Below are positions 1 through 5,267 of a stretch of DNA of 8,249 bases, in pieces. Position numbers and translations under genes: made by a program. Position 1 is the stretch's first letter, and each line of letters begins with the position of its first letter. The stretch covers positions 1-8,249 of the forward strand of contig JAUWXJ010000103.1 of assembly GCA_030616425.1 (NCBI GenBank). The letters are read 5' to 3'. The DNA comes from Desulfobacterales bacterium (GTDB lineage Bacteria; Desulfobacterota; Desulfobacteria; Desulfobacterales; C00003060). The notes under the pieces were generated by a model, which did not search any database, was not told where the DNA came from, and saw nothing but the letters and a program-made list of their open reading frames with translations.

Positions 1-33
1 AAAACCCTGTCTTTTTCCCCGAAATATGCCTAA

Positions 34-49
34 ACACTACATATAGTGT
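34..49. repeat. Short perfect inverted repeat upstream of the receiver gene
   Basis: ACACTA-CATA-TAGTGT is a perfect 6-base inverted repeat with a 4-base spacer. It ends 29 bases before the -35 box at 79-84, a position where an activator or repressor could bind. A repeat this short can arise by chance in AT-rich DNA, so the operator role is only a possibility. Confidence 0.2.
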
Positions 50-78
50 CAAAGAACAAGAAATTCCACAATATTTAG

Positions 79-107
79 TTGACTTGATGAAAAGAGTATG
101 ATATTAA
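79..107 (+). promoter_or_regulatory. Sigma70-type promoter for the receiver gene
   Basis: TTGACT (79-84) and TATTAA (102-107) are separated by exactly 17 bases, matching the -35 and -10 consensus at 5 and 4 of 6 positions. Transcription would start near 113-115 and leave a leader of about 95 bases before the ATG at 209. The site also argues against the in-frame ATG at 98, which lies inside the promoter spacer. Confidence 0.5.
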
Positions 108-208
108 TCAATGTTATATCAAGCGTGGAGTCCATCCGGATTGGCCCTTCATTGTGTTGGGCTGACTGGTCACCCATTAAGACATATTACACACGTGGGG
201 GTCTGAGT

Positions 209-577
209 ATGCTGAACATATTGATTGTCGATGACGAGAGTGTTGTTTTGGAAGTACTTCAAGCAATCTTAACCAGGCTCGGGCACCATGCAGAAACTGC
301 CTCGGACGGCCGTGAAGGTCTCTCAATGTTTGATAGCCGAGTCTATGACCTGGTGATCACGGACATCCTTATGCCTGACATTGATGGGCATGGTGTGGCA
401 CGCCATATCCGTAGCTCCGGCAGACCCAACACCCCGATTATAGGTATTTCCGGAACCCCCTGGTTCCTTGAGGGTGATATGTTTGATTCTGTCATCCCCA
501 AACCCTTCACGGTGCAGGCACTTGCAAATGCCATTCATGACGCCGTGGGGAATCCTATAACGACGGGGATGTCGTAA
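209..577 (+). CDS. Stand-alone response regulator receiver (CheY-like) protein
   Basis: This 122-residue protein is a single receiver domain with no output domain. Visible landmarks are the acidic pair D8-D9 in ILIVDDE, the phospho-acceptor D52 in TDILMPD, the switch residue S81 in GISGT and K98 in PKPF. By family knowledge, a histidine kinase phosphorylates the aspartate, and a protein with no DNA-binding domain acts through protein contacts or as a relay. The start at 209 is preferred: it begins right at the first strand of the domain, has GGGGG at 197-201 as a ribosome site, and lies downstream of the promoter at 79-107. The frame is open back to an ATG at 98, but those 37 residues have no receiver character. 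No kinase is present in the window, so the partner is unknown. Confidence 0.9.
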   Translation: MLNILIVDDESVVLEVLQAILTRLGHHAETASDGREGLSMFDSRVYDLVITDILMPDIDGHGVARHIRSSGRPNTPIIGISGTPWFLEGDMFDSVIPKPFTVQALANAIHDAVGNPITTGMS

Positions 578-954
578 CACCATAATGTTCTTCGATAAGG
601 CGAGGGGGAGAATCTGAGCCTCCATGACATACTGAGGCCTGCGCTTCCTGCCTTGCTGAGCCCTGCCGAATACAAGAACCCCGACTCTTTTTGCCTGTTG
701 CAACTCACTACGATTCTTGAAAAAATCTGGTCTTCTCAGATTATTTGTACTATGGTTCAAAAATGGGGGGTGTCCGTTGATTGTTGTCAGTCGTCCTTTG
801 CGGAACCGCAAAACCAGTTAATTTAGCTGCATGGCAAAAGAAGTTTTCGCAGAAGTGGTGGGTTGTTTAGCCATTCGAAGTTACAAGATACAACTGAGTA
901 CGAACAACGGACCATTGACGTAACCCAAAATCAAGGTGCTCACAAATAGCTGTA
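578..954. other. 377-base spacer with no recognisable gene
   Basis: No frame here resembles a protein I recognise. A minus-strand open frame (811 down to 323) covers it but continues antisense through the receiver gene and has no family features. The one clear structure is a perfect inverted repeat at 797-812, TTTGCGG-AA-CCGCAAA. No run of T follows, so it is not a standard terminator. Its GAACCGCAAAA core (803-813) recurs at 4009-4019 and, inverted, at 2153-2163. Confidence 0.6.
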
Positions 955-1137
955 ATGCGTGTTTTAGCTTGGCTACATATTCTTATAATATTCTGTCTTG
1001 TGGGATATTCTACCTACTCCCTTTTTAAGGGCCATTTTGAGCAGGCATTTTTGCCTTATCCCATATTGATCATATATTATTTGCTATTTGCACGACGTAA
1101 GACCAAGGCTAGTTCTTCCACGGAAAGCAAACCCTAA
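955..1137 (+). CDS. Possible small two-helix membrane protein
   Basis: This 60-residue frame encodes two hydrophobic stretches, about residues 3-22 and 32-46, separated by a short polar loop (FKGHFEQ). It ends in a basic-polar tail (ARRKTKASSSTESKP), the usual arrangement of a small inner-membrane protein with its positive end in the cytoplasm. The hydrophobic pattern and the RRK after the second helix favour a real gene over a chance frame. Against it, there is no good ribosome site near the ATG: AAGGTG at 933-938 is 16 bases away. An in-frame ATA at 946 would be better spaced, but ATA is a rare start. I do not recognise the family and assign no function. Confidence 0.45.
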   Translation: MRVLAWLHILIIFCLVGYSTYSLFKGHFEQAFLPYPILIIYYLLFARRKTKASSSTESKP

Positions 1138-1420
1138 TGTTGCATAAACAACACGCCTCGAATATTGAATAAGAAATAATGAGAACCACTTGTAGCAGTA
1201 TTGAAGCTTATGGAGAAAATCACTCCCGGTGACATCGTTGTTCAATGCTTTTTTCGGCTTGTTGTTTACCCTTCGGGAAACCCGATGATACCGCATCTGC
1301 TGCGTTGTCAAGGGTTCGGCGTAAATTACTACAGCCTCACACTTGACGCCTTGCATCTGCAACATCCTCGACTTTTGCAACGTTAGGGTAAAGATAACAG
1401 TATGAGATATTGAGGGTTCA
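1138..1420. repeat. Spacer with repeat-like, partly palindromic sequence
   Basis: This stretch before the acetyltransferase gene holds GCATCTGC twice as a direct repeat (1293-1300 and 1353-1360). Between them is a fold-back, GCG-TT-GTCAAG (1302-1312) against CTTGACGC (1342-1349), with two unpaired T. Such paired GCATCTGC units look like intergenic repeat elements rather than coding sequence. A 61-codon frame starting with TTG at 1201 spans it but has no ribosome site or protein character. The repeat assignment rests on the internal structure only. Confidence 0.35.
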
Positions 1421-1891
1421 ATGGTTATGATACGAAAAGCAACCATAAGAGACGTGGGGGCGATTCATCGCCTCCTGAAAAAGCATGCTGACCTTGGAGA
1501 ACTACTACCGCGCGCCTTGAGTGACCTCTATGACGACGTGAGAGACTTTAGCGTCCTTGAGGACAAAGACAGCGGGGCTATTATTGGTGTCTGTGCCCTT
1601 CACGTCTGCTGGGAAGACCTGGCAGAGCTGCGTTCTCTGGCTGTCTCCGAGGAATATCAAGGCAAGGGGATAGGGACTGCACTGGTCACAGCAGCACTCG
1701 CCGAAGCCGAAGGCCTTGGAATCAAGCGTGTCTTTACCCTCACCTATGGTCCCGATTTTTTCACCAAACACGGATTCGAGATCGTAGACAAGGCCACGCT
1801 TCCCCAGAAGATATGGGCAGAGTGCATCAAGTGCGTGAAGTTTCCAGACTGTGATGAAATTGCCATGTTGAAACTCCTGCGTGAAGGGTAG
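1421..1891 (+). CDS. argA: ArgA-type N-acetyltransferase (GNAT fold)
   Basis: This 156-residue GNAT protein probably makes N-acetylglutamate from acetyl-CoA and glutamate, the first step of arginine synthesis, in the cytoplasm. It matches the short, kinase-less ArgA group (COG1246 type) in order: an N-terminal IRKATIRDV strand, LPRALSDLYDDVRDF (29-43), WEDLAELRSLAV (64-75), the acetyl-CoA loop QGKGIG (80-85), FFTKHGF (113-119) and a C-terminal IWAECIKCVKFPDCDEIAM. The last segment holds three cysteines (135, 138, 144) typical of the group as I remember it. Substrate specificity is inferred from the family. The start may be ATG 1421 or ATG 1427; GAGGG at 1412-1416 lies 4 or 10 bases away, so the spacing does not decide. 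No other arginine gene lies in the window. Confidence 0.8.
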   Translation: MVMIRKATIRDVGAIHRLLKKHADLGELLPRALSDLYDDVRDFSVLEDKDSGAIIGVCALHVCWEDLAELRSLAVSEEYQGKGIGTALVTAALAEAEGLGIKRVFTLTYGPDFFTKHGFEIVDKATLPQKIWAECIKCVKFPDCDEIAMLKLLREG

Positions 1892-1949
1892 CATTTCCGA
1901 ATTCTTACCGACCTCAGCCATGCGGTGTGTATTGGATCGAAAAATTGGA

Positions 1950-1970
1950 AAATCCGAAATCCGAATATCG
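1950..1970. repeat. Short AAATCCG direct repeat
   Basis: AAATCCG occurs twice in a row (1950-1956 and 1957-1963), followed by a degenerate AATATCG. The unit is similar in style to the TTCGAA array 260 bases downstream, and the two may belong to one low-complexity repeat family. Confidence 0.4.
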
Positions 1971-2045
1971 CACTCTTTTCAAGGCGTGAGCCGCAAACCC
2001 GACACGAAGTGAAGCTTGCGCTAAACAATGACCAAAGCTCAAAAA

Positions 2046-2083
2046 TTGAAGATTCCCTGCAGCAAGCTGCAGGGAATCTTCGA
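2046..2083. repeat. Long palindromic hairpin (REP-like)
   Basis: The arms AAGATTCCCTGCAG (2049-2062) and CTGCAGGGAATCTT (2067-2080) pair perfectly over 14 bases around a CAAG loop. The stem extends three more pairs to 2046 and 2083 if one T-G pair is allowed. No T-run follows on either strand, so this is a very stable palindrome rather than a standard terminator. It could still slow 3' decay of the argA transcript. Confidence 0.75.
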
Positions 2084-2121
2084 CCGTAAGGAAGTTTACT
2101 ATTTTTAGATTCGCTCGCTAA

Positions 2122-2141
2122 CCCCGCAGCAAGCTACGGGG
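2122..2141. repeat. Second, related hairpin
   Basis: CCCCGCAG-CAAG-CTACGGGG is an 8-base stem with one C-A mismatch and the same CAAG loop as the hairpin at 2046-2083. The two cores share the form CCCYGCAG-CAAG-CTRCRGGG. CGCTCGC flanks it on both sides (2112-2118 and 2146-2152). Two copies in 100 bases point to a repeated palindromic element. Confidence 0.65.
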
Positions 2142-2147
2142 AATGCG

Positions 2148-2164
2148 CTCGCTTTTGCGGTTCA
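2148..2164. repeat. 17-base repeat, inverted partner of 4008-4024
   Basis: CTCGCTTTTGCGGTTCA here is the exact reverse complement of TGAACCGCAAAAGCGAG at 4008-4024. The two copies flank pmbA and the fold-back element at a distance of about 1.85 kb. An exact 17-base match is unlikely by chance in a window of this size. Confidence 0.6.
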
Positions 2165-2225
2165 AATGACAGAAGCATGGTGGCCGTATCATATTGATAC
2201 CATGGCCGTTTTGAACATTTAGAGA

Positions 2226-2259
2226 TTCGAATTTCGAATTTGTTTCGAATTTCGAATTT
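2226..2259. repeat. TTCGAA tandem array
   Basis: TTCGAATTTCGAATTT occurs at 2226-2241 and again at 2244-2259, giving four TTCGAA palindromes with an 18-base period. A degenerate TTCG continues to about 2270. This is simple intergenic repeat DNA; nothing indicates an operator. Confidence 0.7.
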
Positions 2260-2303
2260 CGTGCTTCGGATTTATTCATGGCAATGTAAGAAATTGGGAG
2301 TAC

Positions 2304-2319
2304 ACCCTGAGTAAAGGGT
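2304..2319 (+). promoter_or_regulatory. Ribosome site of pmbA inside a small hairpin
   Basis: AAAGGGT (2313-2319) is the likely ribosome site, 7 bases before the GTG at 2327, and supports that start. ACCCT (2304-2308) can pair with AGGGT (2315-2319) across a 6-base loop, which would partly hide the site. The stem is only 5 pairs, so any effect on translation would be small. Confidence 0.4.
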
Positions 2320-2326
2320 AGCCGAC

Positions 2327-3676
2327 GTGACCGATATTGCCTCGATCGTTGACTCAATCATGCCCAGGCTCTCCCGTGAAGGTCTGGATGCCTATGAAGT
2401 TTACACGACTTGTTCCAACCGCCTTACCATTGAAATCAAAGACGGCGCCATTGATGTCTTTGTAAAATCGGAGAATACCGGCCTCGGCCTGAGAGTAGTA
2501 AAAGAGCAAAGGCCGGGGTTTGCCTTTTCTACAAACCTATTGCCACAAGTTATTCCAGATCTGATTGAGCGTGTCGTTCATGGGGCCAGTGAGACAGACC
2601 CAGATCCGTTTGTCGGATTTCCTGTGCCCTCGACCAGAACGCCGCCTCAGGTTGACCAATTCGATTTAGATCTTCAAGGAATCTCGATTAAGGATAAGAT
2701 TGACAAGGCCCGCAGCCTTGAAGCCGCAGCAAGATCGAGTGATCTGCGTGTCAAGAAGGTACGCAAGGCGTCTTACGTTGAAACCACAGGCACTGTCACG
2801 ATATGCAATCACACGGGCCTCAATCTCTCATACCAAAAGACGCTTGTATCTGGGAGCATCATGGTAGTAGCAGAGGAAGGGGAGAATGCTGAAATCGGAT
2901 GGGATTACGGCTTTTCCCCCTTTTTCGATCAGCTCGACATGGATTCTATCGGTGCTACGGCAGCCTTGAGAGCTGTGAGCATGCTAGGTGCTCGCCCTGT
3001 CACAAGCATACAGGTCCCTGCTGTGTTGCCCCCCTGGATCGCATCGGATGTCTTAAGTGTCCTCTCCGCCTCTTTTATGGCCGACAACCTTCAGAAAGGT
3101 AAATCTATGCTCCTTGGACGAAAGGGGGAGCAAGTCTTTTCGCCTCATTTGACGATTGTGGATGACGGACTCTACCCAGGCGGCACTGCCTCAAGCCCAT
3201 TTGATGATGAGGGCTCTCTTCACCAACGGATCGTATTGGTATCAGAAGGGGTTGTTCAAGGATTCCTATATGACCAATACACAGCCAATAAAGAGAATCG
3301 CCATTCAACGGGCAATGCAGGGCGCCACGGGATCAATGCCCCTCCGTCAGTTCAAGCCACTAATTTTTTCATACAAAATGGTTTTCTTGAGCCAGAACAG
3401 CTTTTGACTTCCATCTCAGAGGGCCTTATGGTGAAAGATATTATAGGGCTTCACACCGCAGACCCCATCTCAGGCGATTTCTCTGTTGGGGCGGCAGGCT
3501 TGTGGATCAAAGATGGTGAGATCACGTTTCCCGTGAAGGGGATTGCGATATCGGGCAATCTGATCGATCTGTTCAGCAGAGTTGACGGTGTTGGTGCAGA
3601 CCTGAAATTCTACGGGCGATTTGGGGCGCCCAGCCTTAGGATTTCAACCCTTAATATCGCTGGTGTTGGTGCTTGA
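2327..3676 (+). CDS. pmbA: PmbA/TldE-family metalloprotease subunit
   Basis: This 449-residue protein matches the length of the TldE (PmbA) family, about 450. TldE pairs with TldD to form a cytoplasmic metalloprotease known for microcin B17 maturation, CcdA degradation and trimming of modified peptides. Visible marks are an N-terminal domain with NRLTIEIKDGAIDVF and GLGLRVV, a central PGGTASSPFDDEG (residues 285-297), LYDQYTANKENRHSTGNA, and the C-terminal ISGDFSVGAAGLWIKDGE typical of PmbA. There is no HExxxH zinc motif, which TldD carries, so this is the TldE partner and not TldD. The start is GTG, supported by AAAGGGT at 2313-2319. No tldD lies in the window, so the partner must be elsewhere. 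The TGA stop directly abuts the repeat element starting at 3677. Confidence 0.92.
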   Translation: MTDIASIVDSIMPRLSREGLDAYEVYTTCSNRLTIEIKDGAIDVFVKSENTGLGLRVVKEQRPGFAFSTNLLPQVIPDLIERVVHGASETDPDPFVGFPVPSTRTPPQVDQFDLDLQGISIKDKIDKARSLEAAARSSDLRVKKVRKASYVETTGTVTICNHTGLNLSYQKTLVSGSIMVVAEEGENAEIGWDYGFSPFFDQLDMDSIGATAALRAVSMLGARPVTSIQVPAVLPPWIASDVLSVLSASFMADNLQKGKSMLLGRKGEQVFSPHLTIVDDGLYPGGTASSPFDDEGSLHQRIVLVSEGVVQGFLYDQYTANKENRHSTGNAGRHGINAPPSVQATNFFIQNGFLEPEQLLTSISEGLMVKDIIGLHTADPISGDFSVGAAGLWIKDGEITFPVKGIAISGNLIDLFSRVDGVGADLKFYGRFGAPSLRISTLNIAGVGA

Positions 3677-3995
3677 CAGGCTGTTGCCCGAATCACCATA
3701 ACAACAGCGGCCGGGGCACCTTTATTCTTTGCAGACCGCCATGGGATATTTTTTTTGAGGTCAGCTCATTGATAATTGCGTGAAAGATTCTACAACGGCA
3801 CCATATTCGGCATACCGTCCTGACCCACTTACAAATAGGCTTATTAGCTTGTATCCTAGACCTGCGTGTGCCTGGTTTAATAAGTCCGACGCCGTTTGCC
3901 ACTAACAAGCAGGATGAAGTTTGAGCTGGCTCAAAAAAAATGTCCCATGACGGCTCTTTAAAATCTGAATGCACAGCTGTTTCGGCAACAGCCTG
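3677..3995. mobile_element. MITE-like fold-back element with terminal inverted repeats
   Basis: The ends are inverted copies: CAGGCTGTTGCC at 3677-3688 and GGCAACAGCCTG at 3984-3995, both continuing into GAA. Inside, a second inverted pair, 3736-3759 against 3930-3953, matches at 22 of 24 bases including eight T in a row; CAGCTCA (3762-3768) then pairs with TGAGCTG (3922-3928). The centre (near 3838-3841) can close as TACAA/TTGTA. The right end is also about 31 of 37 identical to 8110-8146. There is no coding frame. Size, symmetry and a shared end elsewhere fit a non-autonomous miniature transposable element or a large structured intergenic repeat. A target-site duplication is not certain: TGA occurs at 3674-3676 and 3997-3999 but is too short to prove insertion. 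Confidence 0.6.
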
Positions 3996-4007
3996 GTGAG
4001 TATGGCG

Positions 4008-4024
4008 TGAACCGCAAAAGCGAG
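4008..4024. repeat. 17-base repeat, inverted partner of 2148-2164
   Basis: TGAACCGCAAAAGCGAG lies 12 bases beyond the right end of the fold-back element and is the exact reverse complement of 2148-2164. GAACCGCAAAA is also present at 803-813, making three copies of the core in the window, all in intergenic DNA. Confidence 0.6.
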
Positions 4025-4054
4025 TGTAGTTCAATGGGACTGCTGGAAAAAACC

Positions 4055-4084
4055 TTGACACGGGTAATGTGGCCATGGTAAACA
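4055..4084 (+). promoter_or_regulatory. Possible promoter for the M23 peptidase gene
   Basis: TTGACA (4055-4060) is a perfect -35 box. The best -10 candidate is TAAACA (4079-4084), 18 bases away, matching only 3 of 6 positions. The placement, about 60 bases before the start codon, is sensible, but the weak -10 box leaves this tentative. Confidence 0.35.
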
Positions 4085-4144
4085 TCTTCAAATTTTGCCA
4101 TTATTACCTGTCTTTCCAATTGGTTCCATGTAGAGGTCGATGAT

Positions 4145-5053
4145 TTGGCGAACCGGCAAATAACAGTTGTTGTAATCCCCGAAAACACCTCCCGGATAAG
4201 GCAGCTTAAGTTCTCAAAGGCGTTCCTCGCATTTTCCATCTGCTTCATTGTTGTGTGCCTCACGGCAATCTCCGTCATAGTGCACGATTATTTCAGGTTG
4301 AGAAAGACTCTACCATCTCTGCATGCCCTTGAACGCGAAGTCACAGATCAGCGGTCCCAAATTCAAGCCTTTGCCAAAAAGATCGGCACCCTTAAATCAG
4401 ATATGATGACCTTACAAGAGTTTGAGAAAAAGATACGAGTGATTGCCAATGTTGAGCGATCTCCCGAGCAAGACGCCGTCTTTGGCATCGGAGGATCTAT
4501 GCTCGAGGATTTGGATACCAGCCTATCGCTGACAAATAAGCATAATAGTTTGCTTAGGCAAATGCACGCCCAGGCGGAATACCTCCACGAAGCCTCAACA
4601 ATCGAGAAGGAGGCCTTTGCGGAACTTCATAAGTATCTGCTCGGCCAGAAATCTCTGCTTGCATCAACGCCGGCCATACGGCCAACCACGGGATGGGTCT
4701 CCTCGGGGTTTGGCTACCGCATATCCCCTTTCACCGGCCTGAGAGAGTTTCACCAAGGGATCGATGTTGCCACACGGATGGGTACTGCAATTATTGCGCC
4801 TGCTGACGGTACAGTCACCTCTGTAACTAGGAAAGGGAACCTCGGCAGGGCCATAGTGATCACCCACGGGTACGGCATGGCGACACGCTACGGCCATCTT
4901 AAAAAATGGCTGGTAACACGAGGCGCGCGTGTCAAGCGTGGAGATAAGATTGCCCTGGTAGGAAATTCCGGTCGAACCACAGCACCACACCTGCACTACG
5001 AGGTCCACATGAACGGCATTCCTGTTAACCCTGCAAAGTATATCCTCAACTAG
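4145..5053 (+). CDS. Membrane-anchored M23 (LytM-like) peptidase
   Basis: This 302-residue protein has a short cytoplasmic N-terminus, one membrane helix (about 25-47), a helical, probably coiled-coil region (about 55-105 and 120-165) and a C-terminal M23 domain (about 183-302) on the outer face. The metal and catalytic motifs are intact: H203 and D207 in FHQGID, H251 in YGHL, and H282 and H284 in HLHYEV. By family knowledge H203, D207 and H284 hold zinc and the enzyme cuts peptidoglycan peptide cross-links, so an active endopeptidase for wall growth or division is likely; substrate and timing are not visible. The start is TTG: AGAGGT at 4132-4137 is 7 bases upstream. The ATG at 4140 is out of frame and stops after 7 codons. 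The gene's last 27 bases recur at 5118-5144. Confidence 0.88.
   Translation: MANRQITVVVIPENTSRIRQLKFSKAFLAFSICFIVVCLTAISVIVHDYFRLRKTLPSLHALEREVTDQRSQIQAFAKKIGTLKSDMMTLQEFEKKIRVIANVERSPEQDAVFGIGGSMLEDLDTSLSLTNKHNSLLRQMHAQAEYLHEASTIEKEAFAELHKYLLGQKSLLASTPAIRPTTGWVSSGFGYRISPFTGLREFHQGIDVATRMGTAIIAPADGTVTSVTRKGNLGRAIVITHGYGMATRYGHLKKWLVTRGARVKRGDKIALVGNSGRTTAPHLHYEVHMNGIPVNPAKYILN
5026..5052 (+). repeat. First copy of duplicated M23 gene end
   Basis: These 27 bases encode the last eight residues, NPAKYILN, and most of the stop codon. They match 5118-5144 at 26 of 27 positions, with an offset of 92 bases. Confidence 0.85.
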
Positions 5054-5117
5054 TTTCCATCCATAAATGGCCCTTTTCCCGATGAGTGGCGTTCTCCGCG
5101 GGTTTACGTCTGCGGCG

Positions 5118-5144
5118 TAACCCTGTAAAGTATATCCTCAACTA
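5118..5144 (+). repeat. Second copy of the M23 gene end (3' remnant)
   Basis: The copy would read NPVKYILN and then TAA; the single change within the 27 bases is GCA to GTA. A weaker match upstream, 5082-5094 against 5009-5021 (10 of 13, both starting ATGA), hints that a longer second gene end was once present and later gained about 19 bases. Bases 5100-5123 can fold as GGGTT(T)ACG against CGTAACCC, overlapping the start of the copy. It is a non-coding remnant now. Confidence 0.7.
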
Positions 5145-5179
5145 ATCTGTCACGCTCAATCTCGCCGCTCAAAATTCCT

Positions 5180-5208
5180 TTGTTAGTGTCTGGATTCTTT
5201 GCTATACT
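5180..5208 (+). promoter_or_regulatory. Extended -10 sigma70 promoter for secA
   Basis: TTGTTA (5180-5185) and TATACT (5203-5208) are 17 bases apart, and TGC precedes the -10 box, giving the extended TGnTATACT form. Transcription would start near 5214-5216, about 52 bases before the secA ATG. This is the best promoter candidate in the window and suggests secA is transcribed on its own rather than by read-through from the peptidase gene. Confidence 0.6.
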
Positions 5209-5267
5209 TATAAATCAAACCTGGCTGCGCCGGCTGGGATTCTTTGGATAAGGAAGTTTTTTGTGCC

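Larger units (their letters stand above)
1892..2326. repeat. Repeat-rich intergenic island before pmbA
   Basis: These 435 bases hold no convincing gene but several kinds of repeat: a CCGAAAT pair near 1950-1970, two related hairpins (2046-2083 and 2122-2141), a fold-back with GTATCA-TAT-TGATAC (2186-2200), and TTCGAA arrays (2226-2259). A minus-strand frame (2357 down to 2118) is made largely of translated repeat and is not a gene. The mix resembles the non-coding repeat clutter of large environmental Desulfobacterota genomes. Confidence 0.7.

Noticed and set aside
141..156. Sigma54-like site in the receiver leader
   Set aside because: The GG and GC pairs are not at the required distance, and the GC of the -12 element is missing.
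98..208. N-terminal extension of the receiver protein from the ATG at 98
   Set aside because: The ATG lies inside a good promoter spacer (79-107), and the extra 37 residues do not resemble receiver sequence.
323..811. 162-codon minus-strand open frame
   Set aside because: It runs antisense to the receiver gene, has no recognisable domain, and its length is explained by codon bias of the true gene over half its span.
1201..1386. 61-codon frame starting with TTG
   Set aside because: No ribosome site, no protein character, and it covers the GCATCTGC repeat structure.
2226..2259. TTCGAA array as a CRISPR or operator array
   Set aside because: The units are separated by only a couple of bases of similar sequence, with no unique spacers and no nearby regulator.
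2118..2357. 79-codon minus-strand frame
   Set aside because: It is largely a translation of the TTCGAA array and hairpin repeats.
3920..3940. TTTGAGC-TG-GCTCAAA hairpin next to A8 as a terminator
   Set aside because: On the + strand it is followed by A, not T. On the - strand the T-run comes before the stem. It is better explained as the inner arm of the fold-back element.
4140..4163. Seven-codon frame (ATG at 4140) overlapping the M23 gene start
   Set aside because: The ribosome site at 4132-4137 is only 2 bases from it but 7 from the TTG at 4145; a leader peptide is not supported.
5244..5267. TTG start adding eight residues to SecA
   Set aside because: The ATG at 5268 gives the standard SecA N-terminus and has AAGGAAG upstream; the TTG has no good ribosome site.
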